The notes under the pieces: model-generated
Seen by the model: the letters and a program-made list of their open reading frames with translations, nothing else
Told to the model about the DNA's origin: nothing
Database searches by the model: none
Shown here: positions 1 to 8,886 of the stretch, piece by piece
Layout: every line of letters begins with the position of its first letter
Position numbering within the stretch: position 1 is the first letter of the stretch
Source: Dongia sedimenti
GTDB lineage: Bacteria; Pseudomonadota; Alphaproteobacteria; Dongiales; Dongiaceae
DNA: 64,000 bases
Direction: 5' to 3'
Assembly: GCA_030715195.1 (NCBI GenBank)
Contig: JAUYVI010000006.1
Span: 248,001 to 312,000 of the forward strand
Made by a program: the position numbers and the translations under genes

Positions 1-611
1 AGATGCGCCAGCAGCCAGTCGGCCTGGGCGGTCGGCCGGCAGAGGCTGTCGCCGAGGCCGGAGCGGATCATCCGCGGCGGCGCCGCGGCGAGCACGCCGA
101 TGTCCAGGAACACGCCGACCGGCGCATGGGCGGTCAGCGACTTCTTCAACCCGCCGACGGTGATCGCCGCATTGACCGAGACATAGCCGTTCATCGAAGG
201 CGCCGTGCCGAACACGACGTAAGGCTTCTTGTCGAGCGCGCTCGCATACTTGCAGAGGTCGTTGATCGTGCCCGAACCGACGGCAATCAGTGCATCTGCG
301 GATTCCGTTGCTGCGCGCAGCCGCTCGACCGTCGCATAGTCGGGATGCGGCCGCGCCGGCAGGACGATGCTGATGAGCTTGTCGCGGCCGGTCAGCGCGC
401 GCTCGACGCGGTCGCCGAGCACGGCATGGGTGGTCTCGTCGCTGACCAAGGCGAGTGTCCGGCCGAGTCCGAGTGCGCGCACAAGCTCGCCCTCGCTTCC
501 CGCCAACGATCGCGCGATCACCACGGACTTGGTATCGACCTGGAGCGGCGGGCCGCCATCCGGATCCGGGAGGGTCCCGGCGAGCAGTCGATCGAGAATG
601 CGGGCGGCCAT
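1..611 (-). CDS. sn-glycerol-1-phosphate dehydrogenase-like protein (AraM/EgsA type), C-terminus off window
   Basis: Reading leftward from an ATG at 611, 203 residues are visible before the window edge. The chain contains the NAD-binding segment VGSGTINDLCKYAS and the following APSMNGYVSVNAAI, the core signature of the AraM/EgsA branch of the iron-dependent alcohol dehydrogenase superfamily (glycerol-1-phosphate dehydrogenases). The metal-binding region is not reached. Its start lies 14 bp after the kinase stop, so it is probably the last or a late gene of the operon led by the DeoR regulator. By family it would oxidise a secondary alcohol of a polyol phosphate or reduce dihydroxyacetone phosphate. 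In a catabolic operon with a kinase and an aldolase I infer oxidation of a phosphorylated polyol. The substrate is not known. Confidence 0.8.
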   Translation of the reverse strand, partial: MAARILDRLLAGTLPDPDGGPPLQVDTKSVVIARSLAGSEGELVRALGLGRTLALVSDETTHAVLGDRVERALTGRDKLISIVLPARPHPDYATVERLRAATESADALIAVGSGTINDLCKYASALDKKPYVVFGTAPSMNGYVSVNAAITVGGLKKSLTAHAPVGVFLDIGVLAAAPPRMIRSGLGDSLCRPTAQADWLLAH

Positions 612-625
612 GGACGAAGCTCCGG

Positions 626-2092
626 TCAGGAATGATGGGCGGATGCAAAGAGCGGCGTCAGGTGCCGGAACAGGTCCCGATACCGCGCATAGGCCGCGTC
701 ATAGGCCGCCGCCGTCTCCGCGCGCGGCTGCAGGCGCCGCAGCTTGCCATCGAGCGCCTGTGCCGCCGCAGGCAGGCTGTCGAAGGCGCGGATCGCCACG
801 GCAGCCAGCATCGCGGCGCCGATCGGCGCGCAATCGACGTTGGCCGGGATTTCGGCGCCCCGCCCGACGATGTCCGCCCGCATCTGGGTCCAGAGCGCGC
901 TCCGCGCACCGCCGCCCAGCAGCAACAGCGAGTCCGTCGCGACACCCAGCTCGGCGAGATGGTCGATGACGTCACGCATCGCAAAGGCACAGCCTTCGAG
1001 CACGGCGCGGATCATATGGCCGCGATCATGTGCCGGTGTGAGGCCATAGAAACAGCCCCGCGCATCGGGCTGCCATTGCGGCGCCATGGCGCCGCTCAAG
1101 GCCGGAATGAAGGTGAGGCCGTCGCAGCCGGGCGCCGCTTCGGCGGCCAGCGCGTCCATCGCCTCGAAGTCGCTCATCGCCAGGATGGATGCCAGCCAGA
1201 CCATCGATCCGCCGCCGAGCCAGCCCGGATTTTCGATGAAATAGGTGCCGCCCGGATAGGCATGCGTCTCGACCAGGGCGCCATGATCGCGCAGCGGCGT
1301 CGCATGCAGCGCGCCGACGACCTCGCCGGTCCCGATCGAGACCGCGACGCGCCCCGGTGTCACCAGGCCGCCGCCCAAAGGTGTCGCAAAATCGTCGCCG
1401 GTGCCGACCGCGACCGGAATGCCGCGCGGCAATCCCGACATCGAGGCACCGCGGCCGGTCAGTCTTCCCGCCACACTCTCCGAAGAGGCGATCCGCGGGA
1501 GCTCGCCGCTGTAAAGTTCGAAGCGGTTGAGCAACGCCGAATCGTAAGCCTTCCGATCCAGGCAGTAGACCATGCTGGTCGAAGCCAGTGAGGGATCGAT
1601 CACCGCCTCGCCAGTCAGCCGTTCCACCATGTAGGATACCGGCTGATGGAAGCGCGCGATCGGACGTGCCGGTCTGGCATGCCGCTTCAGCCAGCGGGCC
1701 TTGGCCGCAAGGTGGCCCGGATCGAGCACCAGTCCGCCGGTCTCGCGGACCGCGGCGGCGGGTACATCGGCAATCTCGGCCGTTGCCCGACGATCGATCC
1801 AGGTGATGCAGGCGGTGAGCGGTTCGCCGGCATCGTCGACGGCGACGCAACCGTCGAGCTGGCCGCAAAAGCCGAGCGCAGTCACATCGCCCGGCGTCGC
1901 GTTGGCGCGCGCCAGGCTCTCGGCGATGGTCGGCGCCAGTGCGAGCTCCCAGAGCCGCGGGTCCTGTTCGACCCAGCCGGGCCGCGGATAGTTGAGGGGA
2001 TAGCGCCGGGCCGCGCGGCCGCGCACCTGCAAGCCGCGGTCGAGCACGCAGACCTTCAGCGTCTGCGTTCCGATATCGACCCCGATGATCAC
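626..2092 (-). CDS. FGGY-family carbohydrate/polyol kinase
   Basis: A 488-residue kinase of normal xylulokinase-family length. It opens with IIGVDIGTQTLKVCVLD (phosphate-1 motif of the actin-like ATPase fold), has GFCGQLDGCVAVDD and CITWIDRRA in the N-lobe, VGTGDDFATPLGGG with the likely catalytic Asp, and LLLGGGARSALWTQMRADI in the C-lobe. The frame is open further upstream, but the longer versions overlap the aldolase gene. The GTG at 2092 directly precedes the conserved first strand and leaves a 31 bp gap, so I place the start there. It would phosphorylate a sugar or polyol with ATP. The branch (xylulose, erythritol, ribulose or other) cannot be decided from sequence alone. Confidence 0.88.
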   Translation of the reverse strand: MIIGVDIGTQTLKVCVLDRGLQVRGRAARRYPLNYPRPGWVEQDPRLWELALAPTIAESLARANATPGDVTALGFCGQLDGCVAVDDAGEPLTACITWIDRRATAEIADVPAAAVRETGGLVLDPGHLAAKARWLKRHARPARPIARFHQPVSYMVERLTGEAVIDPSLASTSMVYCLDRKAYDSALLNRFELYSGELPRIASSESVAGRLTGRGASMSGLPRGIPVAVGTGDDFATPLGGGLVTPGRVAVSIGTGEVVGALHATPLRDHGALVETHAYPGGTYFIENPGWLGGGSMVWLASILAMSDFEAMDALAAEAAPGCDGLTFIPALSGAMAPQWQPDARGCFYGLTPAHDRGHMIRAVLEGCAFAMRDVIDHLAELGVATDSLLLLGGGARSALWTQMRADIVGRGAEIPANVDCAPIGAAMLAAVAIRAFDSLPAAAQALDGKLRRLQPRAETAAAYDAAYARYRDLFRHLTPLFASAHHS

Positions 2093-2123
2093 GCTCGCAC
2101 CATCGCTCGAATGCCCCGATGCG

Positions 2124-2783
2124 TCAGCAGCAGGCCGGGGCCGGTTCCTTGCCCTGGCCGTAGGTCTTGAACCGTTCGATGGTGCGGTCGATCTCCGCCT
2201 TGGAGAGGATATTGGGCTTGCCGACCTGCAGCGCGCGCCAATATTGCGCGGCCAGGGTCTCGACTTCGACGGCAAGCCACATCGTCTTCTTCAGGTTGGG
2301 GCCGACCACGATCATGCCGTGATTGGCGAGCAGGCAGGCGTTGCGGTCCTTCAGCGCCTTGACCGCATTGTCGGCGGTCTCCTGGGTGCCGAAGGTCGCA
2401 TAGGGCGCGCAGCGGATGTTATGCCCACCGGCCGCCGCCACCATGTAATGCACCGCGGGGATTTCCATGCCGAGGCAGGAGAGGGTGGTCGCGAACATCG
2501 CATGGGTGTGCACCACGGACCCGATTTCCGGCCGCGTGGTCATCAGCGCATGGTGGAAGCGCCATTCGCTGGACGGCCGGCACCTGCCCTCGTGGGTCGC
2601 ATCCGGCTTCATCAGCACGATGTCGGCGGGCTTCATCTCGTCATAGGCGATGCCCGAGGGCGTCAGCAGGAAGCCTTCCTTGACCCGTATGCTGATATTG
2701 CCCGAGGTGCCCTGGTTGATGCCGCGCCGGTTCATCTCCTGGCAGGCCGTCACGATTTCCTTGCGCAGTGTCTCGTATTTCAT
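2124..2783 (-). CDS. class II aldolase/adducin family protein (L-fuculose-phosphate aldolase-like)
   Basis: 219 residues, the usual FucA/RhaD/AraD size. Family motifs are present: GTSGNISIR near residue 26 (phosphate binding), PSSEWRFHHAL with the catalytic Glu, VVHTHAMFATTL supplying two zinc ligands, and LLANHGMIV supplying the third His. It should be a zinc-dependent aldolase that splits a ketose or polyulose phosphate into dihydroxyacetone phosphate and an aldehyde. A strong Shine-Dalgarno (GGGGAAG) stands 6 bases before the ATG. The gene lies 15 bp downstream of the DeoR regulator and upstream of the kinase, so kinase, dehydrogenase and aldolase probably act in sequence. AraD/RhaD-type epimerase activity is an alternative reading. 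Confidence 0.88.
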   Translation of the reverse strand: MKYETLRKEIVTACQEMNRRGINQGTSGNISIRVKEGFLLTPSGIAYDEMKPADIVLMKPDATHEGRCRPSSEWRFHHALMTTRPEIGSVVHTHAMFATTLSCLGMEIPAVHYMVAAAGGHNIRCAPYATFGTQETADNAVKALKDRNACLLANHGMIVVGPNLKKTMWLAVEVETLAAQYWRALQVGKPNILSKAEIDRTIERFKTYGQGKEPAPACC

Positions 2784-2798
2784 CGAGTCTTCCCCCGT

Positions 2799-3572
2799 TC
2801 AGTCATTGTCCCTTCCGTCGGCGATCAGCACGTCGAGCGGCAGGGCTTCGAGCGCCGCCATGATCTCGGGATCGGGCGTGCGGTCGGTGATCAGATGCGT
2901 GACTTTCTCGAAATTGCCGACCCGGATCGGCGCAAACCGGCCGAACTTGCCGTGATCGGCCACCACCACGGCGGTGCGCGCCGATTGCAGCATCAGGCTG
3001 TGCAACTCGCCTTCTTCCCTGGTGTAATCCATCAGCCAGCCGGCGGGTGAGACCGCACCGGCGCCGATGAAGACGAAATCGGCGAAATAATTGGCCAACA
3101 TGCCGGTGGTGTCGCGGCCCAGCGTGGCACCGTTGATCGGCTGAACCTCGCCGCCCAGCATGTAGACGCGGTTGCCGTTGTGGCCCATCAGCTTGCCGCA
3201 GACGATCACGCTGTTGGTGAAGACCGTGAGGTCGCGGTGTCCCATCAGCGCCTCTGCGACCGCTTGGGTCGTGGTGCCGCTGGCGATGATGATCGAGGCG
3301 CCGTCGGGCACCAGGCCGGCGGCGGCCGCGCCGATCTTCCGCTTGCCCTCCGGGTTCATCACCTGCCGGACATTCATCTCCGGCTCGCTCTGCTCCATCG
3401 AGACCGCGCCGCCATGGGTCTTCCGGAGCCGCTTGCTCTGATCGAGCGCCATGATGTCGCGGCGGATCGTCTCGCGCGAGACGCGCAGCTTGCGCTTGAT
3501 CTCGGTGATGGAGATCGAGCCACGGGTGTTCACCAGCGACAAAATCAGCCGCTGTCTTTCTTCGGCCAGCAC
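2799..3572 (-). CDS. DeoR/GlpR-family transcriptional regulator
   Basis: 257 residues from GTG at 3572, which has the purine-rich AGAGGGA upstream and gives the standard DeoR length; the open frame extends another 98 codons but that part looks non-coding. An N-terminal winged helix (ISITEIKRKLRVSRETIRRD, residues about 20-40) is followed by LRKTHGGAV, the DeoR linker motif. The C-terminal sugar-phosphate sensor has SGTTTQAVAEAL, FTNSVIV and GGEVQPINGATLG. It heads the aldolase-kinase-dehydrogenase operon and is divergent from the ABC importer, so it most likely represses both and is released by a phosphorylated pathway intermediate, as is usual for this family. Confidence 0.9.
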   Translation of the reverse strand: MLAEERQRLILSLVNTRGSISITEIKRKLRVSRETIRRDIMALDQSKRLRKTHGGAVSMEQSEPEMNVRQVMNPEGKRKIGAAAAGLVPDGASIIIASGTTTQAVAEALMGHRDLTVFTNSVIVCGKLMGHNGNRVYMLGGEVQPINGATLGRDTTGMLANYFADFVFIGAGAVSPAGWLMDYTREEGELHSLMLQSARTAVVVADHGKFGRFAPIRVGNFEKVTHLITDRTPDPEIMAALEALPLDVLIADGRDND

Positions 3573-3747
3573 GGGTTTTCGAGTCCCTCTTGCTCTCGTT
3601 CTTTCGGCGGACGCCGGATTTCGTCTGGCTGCTTTTAGCACTCTCTTGCACTTTCTGGCAATTATGTTGTAATTTGTGGCATCGGATTGAGGGACTTTGC
3701 AACCGTGGACCGGGGCAGCAAGCCGCGGCCGAAACAGGGAGATCAAA
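3573..3747. promoter_or_regulatory. divergent control region between the DeoR regulator and ABC importer genes
   Basis: This 175 bp gap separates two divergent operons and is clearly more AT-rich than its surroundings between about 3630 and 3690. It contains two similar boxes in the same orientation, TTTCTGGCAA (3652-3661) and ATTTGTGGCA (around 3672-3681), about 20 bp apart, plausible half-sites for the adjacent DeoR protein. A ribosome site AGGGAG ends about 9 bases before the binding-protein ATG. Exact -35 and -10 elements cannot be fixed with confidence. Confidence 0.4.
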
Positions 3748-4914
3748 ATGAAGACACGCAGTTTGACGCGCCGCAGCGTTCTCGCGGGCACGGCGGCGGC
3801 AGCCGGTCTCGCCGCGTTCCGGCCCATGGCACCCTTCATCAGCAACGCCGAGGCGGCGGCGACCAAGCTGCGGCTGCTGATGTGGCAGCCCTATGCGATC
3901 AAGGAGACCATCGCCGAGTTCGAGAGCAGCACCGGCGCCTCCTTCTCGCCCACTTTCTTCGACGGCAATTCCGAGGCCTTCAACAAGATGAAGGTCGGCG
4001 GCACCAAGGATTTCGACATCGTGCAGGCGGACGGCTTCTGGCCACGGCTCTATTTCCGCCAAGGCCTGACCCAGGCGGTCGATTACGCCAAGCTGCCGAA
4101 CACCAAGAACGTCTTCCCCGAGTTCCTGCCCGACAAGTTCACCCTGCTGGCGGATGAGAAGGGGGAGCACAACGTGGCGGCCCCGAACTGCTGGGGCGGC
4201 TACGGCATCACCGTCAACACGTCGAAGATCGCGCCGGAGGATGTGGGCTCGATCAGCCTGCTGCTCAATGAGAAGTACAAGGGCCACTTCTCCTCCAACT
4301 CGCGCTTCGAGGAGAACATCGCGCAGATGGGCATCCTGGCCGCGACCAATCTCGGCACCATCGACAAGCCGCGCGAGGACGGCCAGCCGTTCAATCCCTA
4401 TCACCTGACCGATGCGGAACTGGCGGAAACCAAGAAGCTGCTGATCGCCCAGAAGAAGCTGCTGCTGACCCGCTACCAGGATTATGACGCGCTCGATCGG
4501 CTGATGCGCGGCGGTGCGATCTGGGCGGCGCCCGAGTTCGCCGAGACCTACCGCCATCTGAAAGTGATGCGCGCCGAGGGCAAGATCGACTTCGACGTCC
4601 AGCACGTTCTGAAACCAAAGGAGGGCGGGCTCGGCTGGGTCGATACCTGGATGATCAGCTCCGGTGCCGATTCCGAGCAGGCCGAACTGGCCCTCAAATG
4701 GATCAACCTCTATCTCAGCAAGGAGAACTTCGCCCGGGTCGTGCGCTCGACCGGCTATGGTGGCACGGTCGATGTGCGTTCGCTGCTGAAGCCCGAGGAG
4801 ATCGACCTCTACTTCCAGGAAAAGAGTGCGGATGCCAGCCAGCTCCACATGTTCGACCAGCCCTCCTCACCGGAGAAATGGGAGCGCATCTGGTCGGACG
4901 TCGAAGCATCCTGA
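3748..4914 (+). CDS. ABC transporter substrate-binding protein, spermidine/putrescine (PotD) type, Tat-exported
   Basis: 388 residues. I chose ATG 3748, preceded by AGGGAGATCAAA, because it places a Tat-type signal (TRRSVLAGTAAAAGLAAF) at residues 6-23; the open frame starts 17 codons earlier. The mature part begins around TKLRLLMWQPYAI and carries family features such as FDIVQADGFWP and GGYGITVNTSKI. It is the periplasmic receptor for the ATPase and two permeases downstream. Although the family is named for polyamines, the neighbouring kinase, aldolase and polyol-phosphate dehydrogenase suggest a sugar or polyol ligand. Confidence 0.88.
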   Translation: MKTRSLTRRSVLAGTAAAAGLAAFRPMAPFISNAEAAATKLRLLMWQPYAIKETIAEFESSTGASFSPTFFDGNSEAFNKMKVGGTKDFDIVQADGFWPRLYFRQGLTQAVDYAKLPNTKNVFPEFLPDKFTLLADEKGEHNVAAPNCWGGYGITVNTSKIAPEDVGSISLLLNEKYKGHFSSNSRFEENIAQMGILAATNLGTIDKPREDGQPFNPYHLTDAELAETKKLLIAQKKLLLTRYQDYDALDRLMRGGAIWAAPEFAETYRHLKVMRAEGKIDFDVQHVLKPKEGGLGWVDTWMISSGADSEQAELALKWINLYLSKENFARVVRSTGYGGTVDVRSLLKPEEIDLYFQEKSADASQLHMFDQPSSPEKWERIWSDVEAS

Positions 4915-4973
4915 TCGACCCGAAGGTGATAGGATGACGAAGCTCTAAGTTTGCTTCCGCTGAGGGGTTTGTT

Positions 4974-6068
4974 TTGACCGGCGTCACACTGGAGCTTCAA
5001 TCGGTTACTCGCCGCTTCGGGCCGGTGACCGCAGTCGACAAGACCGATCTCGCGATTGAGCAGGGCGAGTTCTTCGCCCTGCTCGGCCCGAGCGGATCCG
5101 GCAAGACCACCTTGCTGCGCATCATCGCCGGGTTGGAACGGCCCGACGAAGGCCGCGTGCTGATCGGCGGTCGCGAGGTCACCGACCTGCCGCCCTATGC
5201 GCGCAATGTCGGCATGGTGTTCCAGAACTTCCTGTTGTTCCCGCACAAGACCGTGGCGGAGAACATCGTATTTCCGCTGCGCATGCAAAGGGCGTCGCGC
5301 GCCCATCGCGACGAGCAGCTGAAATGGGCGCTGTCCTTGCTGCGCCTGGACGGCTTGGGCGGCCGCTATCCGAACGAGCTGTCCGGCGGCCAGCAGCAGC
5401 GCGTCGCCCTGGCGCGCGGCCTGATCGCCCGGCCGGCCTTGCTGCTGCTCGACGAGCCGCTGGCCAATCTCGACCGCGAGCTGCGCTCGGAGATGGAGGT
5501 GGAGATCCGCCGCTACCAGAAGGAGCTCGGCATCCCCTTCATCTACGTGACGCACAACCAGGAAGAGGCGCTCACCATGAGCGACCGCATCGCGGTGATG
5601 CGGAATGGGCGCTTCGAGCAGATCGGTGCCAAGACCGAGATCTATACCAATCCGGCCAGCGCCTTCGTCGCCACCTTCGTCGGCCACGCCAACCGCATCA
5701 GCGGCGGCATCGCCGACATCCAGGGCGATCTGGCGCGCATCGAGTGGGGCGGGGGCTCGGTCCTGGCGCCGCGTCCCGGATCGGCACAGCGGGGCAGCGC
5801 GATCAGCGTTTTCGTCAAGCACGAGGACATGGCGATCCACGGCGCCGGCCTCAACGGCAAGCGGCCGGAGGGCGTCAACCAACTGGCCGGGACCTTGCGC
5901 GACATCATCTTCAAGGGCCAGACCGCGAACTATATCGTGGCGCTGCCGACCGGCGACGATCTGGTGGTCAGCGGCACGCCGCGCGCGGGCGTGGCGCGGC
6001 CGAATGACGCCGTGATCGTTTCCTGGCCGATCGAGGCCGGTGCCTGCTTCCCGCGGGAGGATGCGTGA
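4974..6068 (+). CDS. ABC transporter ATP-binding protein (PotA-like)
   Basis: 364 residues from a TTG start with the Shine-Dalgarno TGAGGGG just upstream. All nucleotide-binding motifs are intact: Walker [11 protein letters not shown]-loop MVFQNFLLF, signature [15 protein letters not shown], Walker [14 protein letters not shown] and switch histidine in THNQEEA. After about residue 235 a TOBE-type C-terminal domain follows ([26 protein letters not shown]), typical of PotA/UgpC importers. Its last codons overlap the first permease by 4 bases, indicating translational coupling. It powers the importer of the locus. Confidence 0.93.
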   Translation: MTGVTLELQSVTRRFGPVTAVDKTDLAIEQGEFFALLGPSGSGKTTLLRIIAGLERPDEGRVLIGGREVTDLPPYARNVGMVFQNFLLFPHKTVAENIVFPLRMQRASRAHRDEQLKWALSLLRLDGLGGRYPNELSGGQQQRVALARGLIARPALLLLDEPLANLDRELRSEMEVEIRRYQKELGIPFIYVTHNQEEALTMSDRIAVMRNGRFEQIGAKTEIYTNPASAFVATFVGHANRISGGIADIQGDLARIEWGGGSVLAPRPGSAQRGSAISVFVKHEDMAIHGAGLNGKRPEGVNQLAGTLRDIIFKGQTANYIVALPTGDDLVVSGTPRAGVARPNDAVIVSWPIEAGACFPREDA

Positions 6069-6958
6069 ACGGAATGAGCCTGCGCGCGGCCTCGCGGCGG
6101 CGGCCCGGCCTCCGCTTCGCCGCGCTGGTGGCACCCGGCGCGCTGTTCATCGTGATCGGGTTGATGCTGCCGCTGCTCGCCATCGTGGTCTTCAGTTTCT
6201 GGCGCACCGAGAGCTATGAGCTCTATGCCGACTGGTCGCTGGACAATTACCGCACGCTGCTCGGCGAGGCGGCCTACCGCACCTTCTTCCTGCGCTCGCT
6301 GGTGACGGCGATCCTGGTGACGGTCATCTGCCTGGTCTGCGGCTGGCCGGTCGCCTATTTCATCGCGCGCCATGGCGGGCGCTATCGCCTGCTCCTGGTG
6401 CTGCTGCTGGCGGCGCCCTTCTTCACCGGCGTCATCCTGCGCATCGCGGCCCTGCAGGGCCTGCTGGGTCCGGTCGGGCTGATCAACATGGGCCTGACCA
6501 TGGTCGGCCTGCCGCCGATCGAGGCGCTCATGTACACCAAACTCGCGGCCGGATTGGGCCTGGTCTATCTGTTCATTCCGTTCATGGTGACCGCGATCTA
6601 TCTCTCGCTGGTCAACTTCAACTTCGAGCTCTTGGAAGTCGCCAAGATCAACGGCGCCAGGCCGTGGCGCGCCTTCATCGAGATCACCTGGCCGCTGAAC
6701 TGGATCGGCACCGCCATCGGCATGATCCTGGTGTTCATCCCGTGCCTCGCCAATGCGGTGACGCCGCGCTTCCTCGGCGGGCCGGAGGCGACCTCCCTCG
6801 GTATGAGCCTCGCCGGCCAGTTCGGCGAGACCGGCACCTGGGCGCTCGGCTCGGCCATGGGCGTCTTCCTGTTCGCGGTCTCGCTGCTCGCGATCTTCTG
6901 CATCGCACCGACCATCCGCCTGAAACGGTCGGGCTTCACCGGGACGTCGCTCACATGA
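6065..6958 (+). CDS. ABC transporter permease (PotB-like)
   Basis: 297 residues, starting at a GTG that overlaps the ATPase stop (GTGA); ATG 6074 is an alternative. Six membrane segments are apparent, beginning near residue 19 (ALVAPGALFIVIGLMLPLL). The cytoplasmic EAA-type coupling loop reads EVAKINGARPWRAFIEITWP near residues 190-210. The order binding protein, ATPase, permease, permease is the classic spermidine/putrescine-type importer. It forms one half of the membrane channel with the next gene product. Confidence 0.9.
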   Translation: MNGMSLRAASRRRPGLRFAALVAPGALFIVIGLMLPLLAIVVFSFWRTESYELYADWSLDNYRTLLGEAAYRTFFLRSLVTAILVTVICLVCGWPVAYFIARHGGRYRLLLVLLLAAPFFTGVILRIAALQGLLGPVGLINMGLTMVGLPPIEALMYTKLAAGLGLVYLFIPFMVTAIYLSLVNFNFELLEVAKINGARPWRAFIEITWPLNWIGTAIGMILVFIPCLANAVTPRFLGGPEATSLGMSLAGQFGETGTWALGSAMGVFLFAVSLLAIFCIAPTIRLKRSGFTGTSLT

Positions 6959-7758
6959 GAGCCGGTCCGGCGACACTCTCCATGTCGGCCGCGCTCGGCC
7001 TGCTCTATGTCTTTCTCTATGGGCCGATCGGCTATGTGATCTACACGTCCTTCGCCGTGGACATCGTCTGGCCGTTTCCGCCAAGCTTCACGCTCCAGGC
7101 CTACGTCGACCTCTTCTCCAGCTCGCTTTACAGCGAGGCGCTCACCAACAGCCTGACGCTGGCGACCGGCGCCGCGGTCATCTCGACCTTGTTGGCGGCG
7201 GCGGGCGCCATCGGCATCCTCCGCTTCCGCTCGCGCTATCGCACGGCGGCGCTGCTGATATTCATCGCGCCGCTCTTCGTGGCCGACCTGTTGATCGGCA
7301 TATCGGTGCTAGCGTTCAACGCGCGCGTGCTCGGCTTGCCCGGCAATCTTTTCTCCGCCATGGCGGCCAACGCGATCCAGGGCACGGCCTTCGGTTTCCT
7401 GATCATCCTGGCGCAGCTGGTACGCTACAACTGGGACATGGACGATGCGGCCATGGTGTTCGGTGCGAAGCCGCTGCGCTGCTTCTTCGAAATCACTTTG
7501 CCGACCATCTGGCCGTCCCTATTCGGCGCCTTCCTGATCAGCTTCATTCTGGCCTTCAACAATCTCGAGATCTCGTTCTACACCCTCGGTGCCATTCCGA
7601 CCTTGCCTTCGGTCGCCTGGGGTTCCTTGCGCTTCGGCCTCGGTGCGGAGCTGTTCGCCCTGGCGGCGCTGGTGAATGGCTTTGTCTTCCTGGTCTTCGC
7701 GGTGATGTACCTGCTGATGCGTTTGGGCATCGTCCGCTTCGGCTATCGCGGCGGATAA
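6955..7758 (+). CDS. ABC transporter permease (PotC-like)
   Basis: 267 residues, starting at an ATG that overlaps the preceding stop by 4 bases (ATGA). Hydrophobic segments cover most of the chain (LGLLYVFLYGPIGYVIYTSF at residues 14-33 is the first). The coupling loop DDAAMVFGAKPLRCFFEITL lies near residues 163-182, and YLLMRLGIVRFGYRGG is at the C-terminus. It pairs with the upstream permease. It is the last gene of the importer operon; the convergent regulator gene ends 18 bp away. Confidence 0.9.
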   Translation: MRAGPATLSMSAALGLLYVFLYGPIGYVIYTSFAVDIVWPFPPSFTLQAYVDLFSSSLYSEALTNSLTLATGAAVISTLLAAAGAIGILRFRSRYRTAALLIFIAPLFVADLLIGISVLAFNARVLGLPGNLFSAMAANAIQGTAFGFLIILAQLVRYNWDMDDAAMVFGAKPLRCFFEITLPTIWPSLFGAFLISFILAFNNLEISFYTLGAIPTLPSVAWGSLRFGLGAELFALAALVNGFVFLVFAVMYLLMRLGIVRFGYRGG

Positions 7759-7776
7759 CCAGGATCGTTCCCCCGA

Positions 7777-8886
7777 CTATCCGGAGCGCGTGGCGCGACG
7801 GTTGAGCGCCTCCAGGGCCCATCGCAGCTGCCGATCGGTGGTGCGCAGCCGGACTTCGTCGGAAGCGAGGGCGGCGAGGGCGAGCAGCGTCTGCTCGTCG
7901 TCGGCTTCCAGCCGGCGCGGTTCGTAATCGATCACGCAGAGCGAGCCGACGGCGAATCCGTCGGCATCGGTCACCGGGGCGCCCGCATAGAAACGGAAGT
8001 GCGGGGCGCCGGCCACGGCAGGGTTGGTGTCGAACGGCGGCTTCGCGAGGTCATCGACGGAGAAGACGCCCTTTTGCAGGATCGTGTGGTTGCAGAACGC
8101 CCAGCTCCGCGGCGTCTCCGTCAGCTCCAATCCGACGCGCGACTTGAACCATTGGCGCTGCGCGCTCAGCAGCGAGAGCAGTGCGACCGGTGCCCGCAGG
8201 CTGCGGCCGGCGAGCCAGGTCAGCCGGTCGAAGGCCTCCTCGGGCCCTGTGTCCAGCAGGCCGCTGCGATCCAGGGCGACCAGCCGTTGGCCTTCATTGG
8301 CGGCGATCGGGAACGTCGGATTGCCTTCCATCACCTCGGCGGGCGTTCTCGGATCGCGCAATGCGGCGCGAACAGCCTCCGGCAACTCGCCCGCGCTCTT
8401 CACCAGGACTCGCGGAATCGTGCCGAGTGCCGACAAGCATGTCGGAGTGGCGCTTCCGGTGGCGATCAGCGCGGTCTGCCCGAGCGCGGGATTCTGGGCA
8501 AGGTGCCGCAGGAAGGACATCCGTTCCGGGGCATCGTCGTCGAGGTCGACGACCACGACCGCCGGCAGACGGGAGCCGATGGCGAAAGCCGCCGTATGCG
8601 CATCGCCATAGCCGTCCACCCGGCATTCGGGCACGGCTTTCAGCGCCGCTTCATGGCCGGCCCGGCGCGCCGGCGCGGCGAGCAGGATCACCAGGGCCGA
8701 GATGATCGCGGGCGTAGGGTTGCTCTGCGCCATCATGGCAAGAATGTCGGCGCGATGAACGCGTCGATGCCCGCCGGGCGTCTTCCATGAGTTGAGAGCG
8801 CCGCCTTCGATCAGGAGCTGGGCGGTGCGCACCGAAATGCCCAGCAGCTTCGCCGCCTCCGATGTCGTCAGAATGTCGTCGTTCAT
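7777..8886 (-). CDS. excisionase-type HTH, receiver-like and GAF domain regulator
   Basis: 369 residues from ATG 8886, with GGAGAG just upstream; a GTG four codons earlier is possible. Residues 6-52 form a MerR/excisionase-type helix-turn-helix (TSEAAKLLGISVRTAQLLIE, then TPGGHRRVHRADI). Residues about 65-170 look like a CheY-type receiver: the phospho-acceptor position (VVVDLDDD), the Thr (IATGS) and the Lys (VLVKSAG) are there, but the usual N-terminal acidic pair is missing. Residues about 200-350 form a GAF domain (WFKSRVGLELTETPR, FRFYAGAPVTDADG, GSLCVIDYEPR). This matches no single well-known regulator. It is divergent from the GMC oxidoreductase gene and may control it; the ligand or signal is unknown. 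Confidence 0.8.
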   Translation of the reverse strand: MNDDILTTSEAAKLLGISVRTAQLLIEGGALNSWKTPGGHRRVHRADILAMMAQSNPTPAIISALVILLAAPARRAGHEAALKAVPECRVDGYGDAHTAAFAIGSRLPAVVVVDLDDDAPERMSFLRHLAQNPALGQTALIATGSATPTCLSALGTIPRVLVKSAGELPEAVRAALRDPRTPAEVMEGNPTFPIAANEGQRLVALDRSGLLDTGPEEAFDRLTWLAGRSLRAPVALLSLLSAQRQWFKSRVGLELTETPRSWAFCNHTILQKGVFSVDDLAKPPFDTNPAVAGAPHFRFYAGAPVTDADGFAVGSLCVIDYEPRRLEADDEQTLLALAALASDEVRLRTTDRQLRWALEALNRRATRSG

